Shown one piece after another: positions 60,661-64,000 of a DNA stretch of 64,000 bases. The DNA lies in NCBI GenBank assembly GCA_963576725.1, contig OY755240.1, positions 19,307,743 through 19,371,742 on the forward strand, in the 5' to 3' direction. The stretch is from Azorinus chamasolen (Eukaryota; Mollusca; Bivalvia; Cardiida; Solecurtidae). Below the pieces are notes generated by a model that worked only from the letters and a program-made list of their open reading frames with translations, did not search any database and was not told the origin of the DNA. Positions within the stretch are counted from its first letter, which is position 1. Each line of letters opens with the position of its first letter. A program made the position numbers and the translations under genes.

Positions 60661-61440
60661 ACAACTTCCTTTGTAACAAATCTGACCAATCAAAAGCTTG
60701 AGAATTCAAATCTGACCAATCAAAAGCTTGAGAACTCAAATCTGACCAATCAAAAGCTTGAGAACAAAACTCAGACTCAACTAAAAGCTTTATAAGCATG
60801 GACCCTGATTCTACAATTCCTGCCCTGGTCAATATTTTCAATTTTTGCAGTGTAAGAGTTAACCCATAGGTACACATTTTAGTGCCTTTGCAAACAGAGT
60901 AGGAGCCTTCTGACCGAGGTCTGCTCAGTTTGCTTATGGAATAATGAAGATCAGGGTCCATGCTTATGAAGCTTTTAGTTGAGTCTGAGTTCGTTCTCAA
61001 GTTTTTGATTGGTCAGATTTGAGCCAAAGGCTCAAATCTGACCAATCAAAAGCTTGAGAACTCAAATCTGACCAATCAAAAGCTTGAGAACGAAACTCAG
61101 ACTCAACTAAAAGCTTTATAAAGCATGGACCCTGATTCTACAATTCCTGCCCTGGTCAATATTTTCAATTTTTGCAGTGAAAGAGTTAACCCTATACTTC
61201 ATAGGTACATCTTTTAAGGCCTTTGCAAACAGAGTAGACCCAGATCAGACAGTTCATGTAGGAGCCTTCTGATCGAGGTCTGCTCTGTTTGCTTATGGAA
61301 TAATGAAGATCTGATTCTACAATTCCTGCCCCCTGGTCAATATTTTCCGTTTCCATTGTAACATTTGCTATTATAAAAATTCATCTAATTAATATTCATG
61401 ATGTCATTTTTTTCTCATAAATATTCAAGCAGTAAAGGAT
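60661..61440. repeat. Duplicated B3/foldback-L tract
   Basis: Partial L (three CAAATCTGACCAATCAAAAG units) at 60675-60814, B3 to 60953, full L about 60954-61138 with spacer GAGCCAAAGGCTC, then B3 to 61312 and its right half to 61440. The last B3 (AATGAAGATCTGATTCTAC) carries no L. Confidence 0.75.
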
Positions 61441-61497
61441 AAAACTGTCCTCTTGTACATAGTGTCCCTATATCTGTGTCTATCATACAGCAAGATA

Positions 61498-61702
61498 CAG
61501 TAAAAACCCTCTAAGTCAGAATTGTAGCAGAAAAGAATTTTGACATTTTTAGACAAATGTCTGCTTAATGCAGGATGAAAGCCATGCAGAAAGCTCCTTT
61601 GGGAGCTTTCTGCATGGCTTTCATCCTGCATTAAGCTACTGCCTGTCTTAAAGACTGACATTGATACTAATTCAAACGCCCAGTTTAGAGGGGTTTTTAC
61701 TG
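61498..61702. mobile_element. G-like MITE (CAGTAAAAACCCTCTAAG ends)
   Basis: TA-flanked. Stem TGCAGGATGAAAGCCATGCA perfect, centre AGCTCCTTTGGGAGCT. End GGGGTTTTTACTG. Confidence 0.8.
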
Positions 61703-61894
61703 TATTTCCATGACACTCTGAGGTTTTTGTTTTTACATGTGACTTGGCAAGACTTAGTATGATTTGCACTAGTGTAGATGCATGCGCTGCACCAGGAATT
61801 CTCATTACCCCCGCCAGATTTATTACTGATAGGTAATTAGCTGCCGATTCTACTTGTTTTATAATTATGGAGTCACAAGAACTGGTACAGTCGT

Positions 61895-63560
61895 TAAAAG
61901 CATCTTTCTGTCATCTCCGGGTGTCATCATCTGCCTGTGTGTCAGTTTGCCTGTACGTTTGTGTGTATATCAGCCTGTCTGCCTTTCTGTATGTCTATCC
62001 TTCTTGTCTGTCTGGCCATCTGTCTATCTCTGTATCTCTATATCAGTCCGTCTGCCCATCTGTCTATATATACCTCTATATCAGTATGTCTGCCCATCCA
62101 TCTATCTCTATATCTCTCTATCAGTCTGTCTGCCCCTCTGTATCTCTATATCAGTCTGTCTGCCCATCTGTCTATCTCTGTATCTCTATATCAGTATGTC
62201 TGCCCATCTGTCTATCTCTGTATCTCTATATCAGTCTGTCTGCCCATCTGTCTATCTCTGTATCTCTATATCAGTCCATCTGCCCATCTGTCTATCTCTG
62301 TATCTCTATATCAGTCTGTCTGCCCATCTGTCTATCTCTGTATCTCTATATCAGTATGTCTGCCCATCTGTCAATCTCTGTATCTCTATATCAGTCTGTC
62401 TGCCCATCTGTCTATCTCTATATCTCTGATTATCAATATGTTTGCCCATCTGTCTATCTCTGTATCTCTATATCAGTCTTTCTGTCCATCTGTCTATCTC
62501 TGTATCTCTCTATCAGTCTGTCTTGCCTTCTGTCTATCTCTATATCTCTCTTTATCAGTCTGTCTGGCCTTCTGTTTTTCTCTATATCTCTCTTTATCAG
62601 TCTGTCTGCCCATTTGTCTATCTCTATATCTTTCTATACCAGTATGTCTGTCTATCTCTATATCTTTCTATACCAGTCTTTCTGCCCATATGTCTATCTC
62701 TATATCAGTCTGTCTGGCCATCTGTATATCTCTCTATATCAGTCTGTCTGCCCATCTGTTTATCTCTATATCTCTCTATACCAGTCTGTCTGCCCATCTG
62801 TCTATCTATATCTCTCTGTATCAGTCTTTTGCCCATCCGTCTATCTATATATCTCTCTCTCTGTCAGTCTGTCTGGCCATCTGTTTATCTCTATATCTCT
62901 CTATATCAGTCTCTCTGCCCATCTCTATATCTCTCTATATCAGTCTTTCTGTCCATCTGTCTATCTCTGTATCTCTCTATCAGTCTGTCTTGCCTTCTGT
63001 CTATCTCTATATCTCTCTTTATCAGTCTGTCTGGCCTTCTGTTTTTCTCTATATCATTCTTTATCAGTCTGTCTGCCCATCTGTCTATCTCTTTATCTTT
63101 CTATACCAGTATGTCTGTCTATCTCTATATCTTTCTATACCAGTCTTTCTGCCCATATGTCTATCTCTATATCAGTCTGTCTGGCCATCTGTATATCTCT
63201 ATATCAGCCTGTATGCCCATCTGTTTATCTCTATATCTCTCTATACCAGTCTGTCTGCCCATCTGTCTATCTATATATCTCTGTATCAGTCTTTTGCCCA
63301 TCCGTCTATCTATATATCTCTCTCTCTGTCAGTCTGTCTGGCCATCTGTTTATCTCTATATCTCTCTATATCAGTCTTTCTGCCCATCTCTATATATCAG
63401 TCTTTCTGCCCATCTGTCTATCTCAGTATGCCATTCTGTCTGCTCATCTGTATATCTCTATGTCTGTGTATAAGTCTGCTTTTCCTTCTATCAATCCGTT
63501 TTTCTGCCTCTGTGTCAATCTTTCTGTCTTTTCATCAAGGCTGTGGATAAGATCCAAACT
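61895..63560. repeat. 40-bp TCTG/TCTA-rich minisatellite with higher-order duplication
   Basis: At 62151-62430 the unit TCAGTCTGTCTGCCCATCTG + TCTATCTCTGTATCTCTATA repeats every 40 bases exactly. Two roughly 466-bp blocks (about 62476-62940 and 62941-63405) repeat each other. Lack of stops in all three forward frames gives long SVCLPICLSLYLYISLSAHL-like translations, which are not genes. Confidence 0.9.
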
Positions 63561-63619
63561 TATTCATCAAAATGTCTTATTTCTCAGTCATACCCAATAT
63601 ATCTTGCTACAACTTATTA

Positions 63620-63665
63620 GGATTGCCTCAGAGGGAGCAAGATAGGGTTTGGTGGAGAAATACAA
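63620..63665. repeat. H fragment
   Basis: AGATAGGGTTTGGTGGAGAA and ATACAAAAAATATTTT match one H flank only. Confidence 0.4.
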
Positions 63666-63884
63666 AAAATATTTTACTTAGATTTGCTACATCTTCTTAT
63701 CAACAACTCTGCTCTTCTATCTGTCTGTCAGTTATTTTCTGTGTCAGTCTGCCACTTCAGTTTTTATACAGTATATACTTGCACCTTTTTTTCCCGAACA
63801 CCGGCTTTAGTAGGATGACACTTTGGGATCACTTCTCCATTATCTATCCATCCATATGTCTGTCTGTCACAATTTTTTCGCCGT

Positions 63885-64000
63885 ATCAAGTCCAGATAAG
63901 ATGCATAAACTAAAAGGTTTTCCAGAATCACTCCTTCATTTATCCACCAAACCCTATGTTATGACCACTCTTGAGAATCGTCTTGAAGAGATGATTCTAA
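63885..64000. mobile_element. H foldback cut by the window end
   Basis: AAGTCCAGATAAGATGCATA, TATCCACCAAACCCTATG, TTATGACCACTCTTGAGAAT, CGTCTTGAAGAGATGATTC. The second arm is beyond the window. Confidence 0.65.

Noticed and set aside
61854..63645. Overlapping frames of 191-592 residues
   Set aside because: All three forward frames are open because a 40-bp unit has no stop. Translations are pure repeat and shift between frames.

Overview
This is AT-rich, intron-free-looking eukaryotic DNA, almost certainly from a bivalve mollusc. The guess at a heterodont such as a dreissenid mussel rests on remembered likeness of the repeats and is unverified. There is no operon structure, rRNA gene, intact tRNA gene or recognisable host gene. 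Nearly everything is transposable-element material: non-autonomous palindromic MITEs, rolling-circle-like (Helentron/pearl-like) elements, SINE pieces and minisatellites. The only convincing protein gene is a pogo/Tigger-type transposase with a spliced first exon (CDS 9994-12071) inside an element at 9841-12456.

Family names used here. TTAA families begin TTAACCC and end GGGTTAA: A (ends like CATTCCCTCATA, 68-bp palindrome); B1, B2, B3 (three end types around one palindrome); C (ends like CTTCGCTTGC); D (ends like CTTACAGTGCGGG); I (ends like CTCTTTGCACGC). TA families begin CAGTA(A/G)AACC: E (AACCTCTCTATAA), F (AACCCCTCTAATGCGACC), G (AACCTCGATTATTCG). H is a foldback of the type GACCACTCTTTAGAATCGTC. 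J is a degenerate B-like family. K, L and M are other foldbacks. HL are rolling-circle-like elements.

Layout. 1-7.9 kb: MITEs, some nested several deep. 7.9-14 kb: degenerate minisatellites invaded by MITEs and by the intact Tigger element. 16.1-18.6 kb: a minisatellite. 18.6-33 kb: dense MITEs, a SINE head, a SINE-like tail and one HL element. 33.5-37 kb: a terminal-repeat element carrying a 155-bp tandem array. 37-49 kb: MITEs and HL elements. 49.3-51 kb: foldback K and an HL element. 51-57.6 kb: MITEs and a poly-C hAT-like element. 57.6-61.4 kb: duplicated foldback L, with a 1.6-kb HL element between copies. 61.9-63.6 kb: a 40-bp minisatellite.

How the parts relate. Several insertions can be read against an empty copy in the same window. 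A/C-type MITEs enter TTAA; E/F/G and two other elements enter TA; HL elements enter between Ts without target duplication; two CAGG-ended elements and the 75-bp foldback M leave 5-bp and 4-bp duplications. The main undescribed signal is modularity. Seven MITE families with unrelated ends share a central GCTCC-N-GGAGC dyad, and B, C, D and I also share a longer stem with a conserved internal mismatch. One element (57306-57514) is a B/A chimera joined at that centre.
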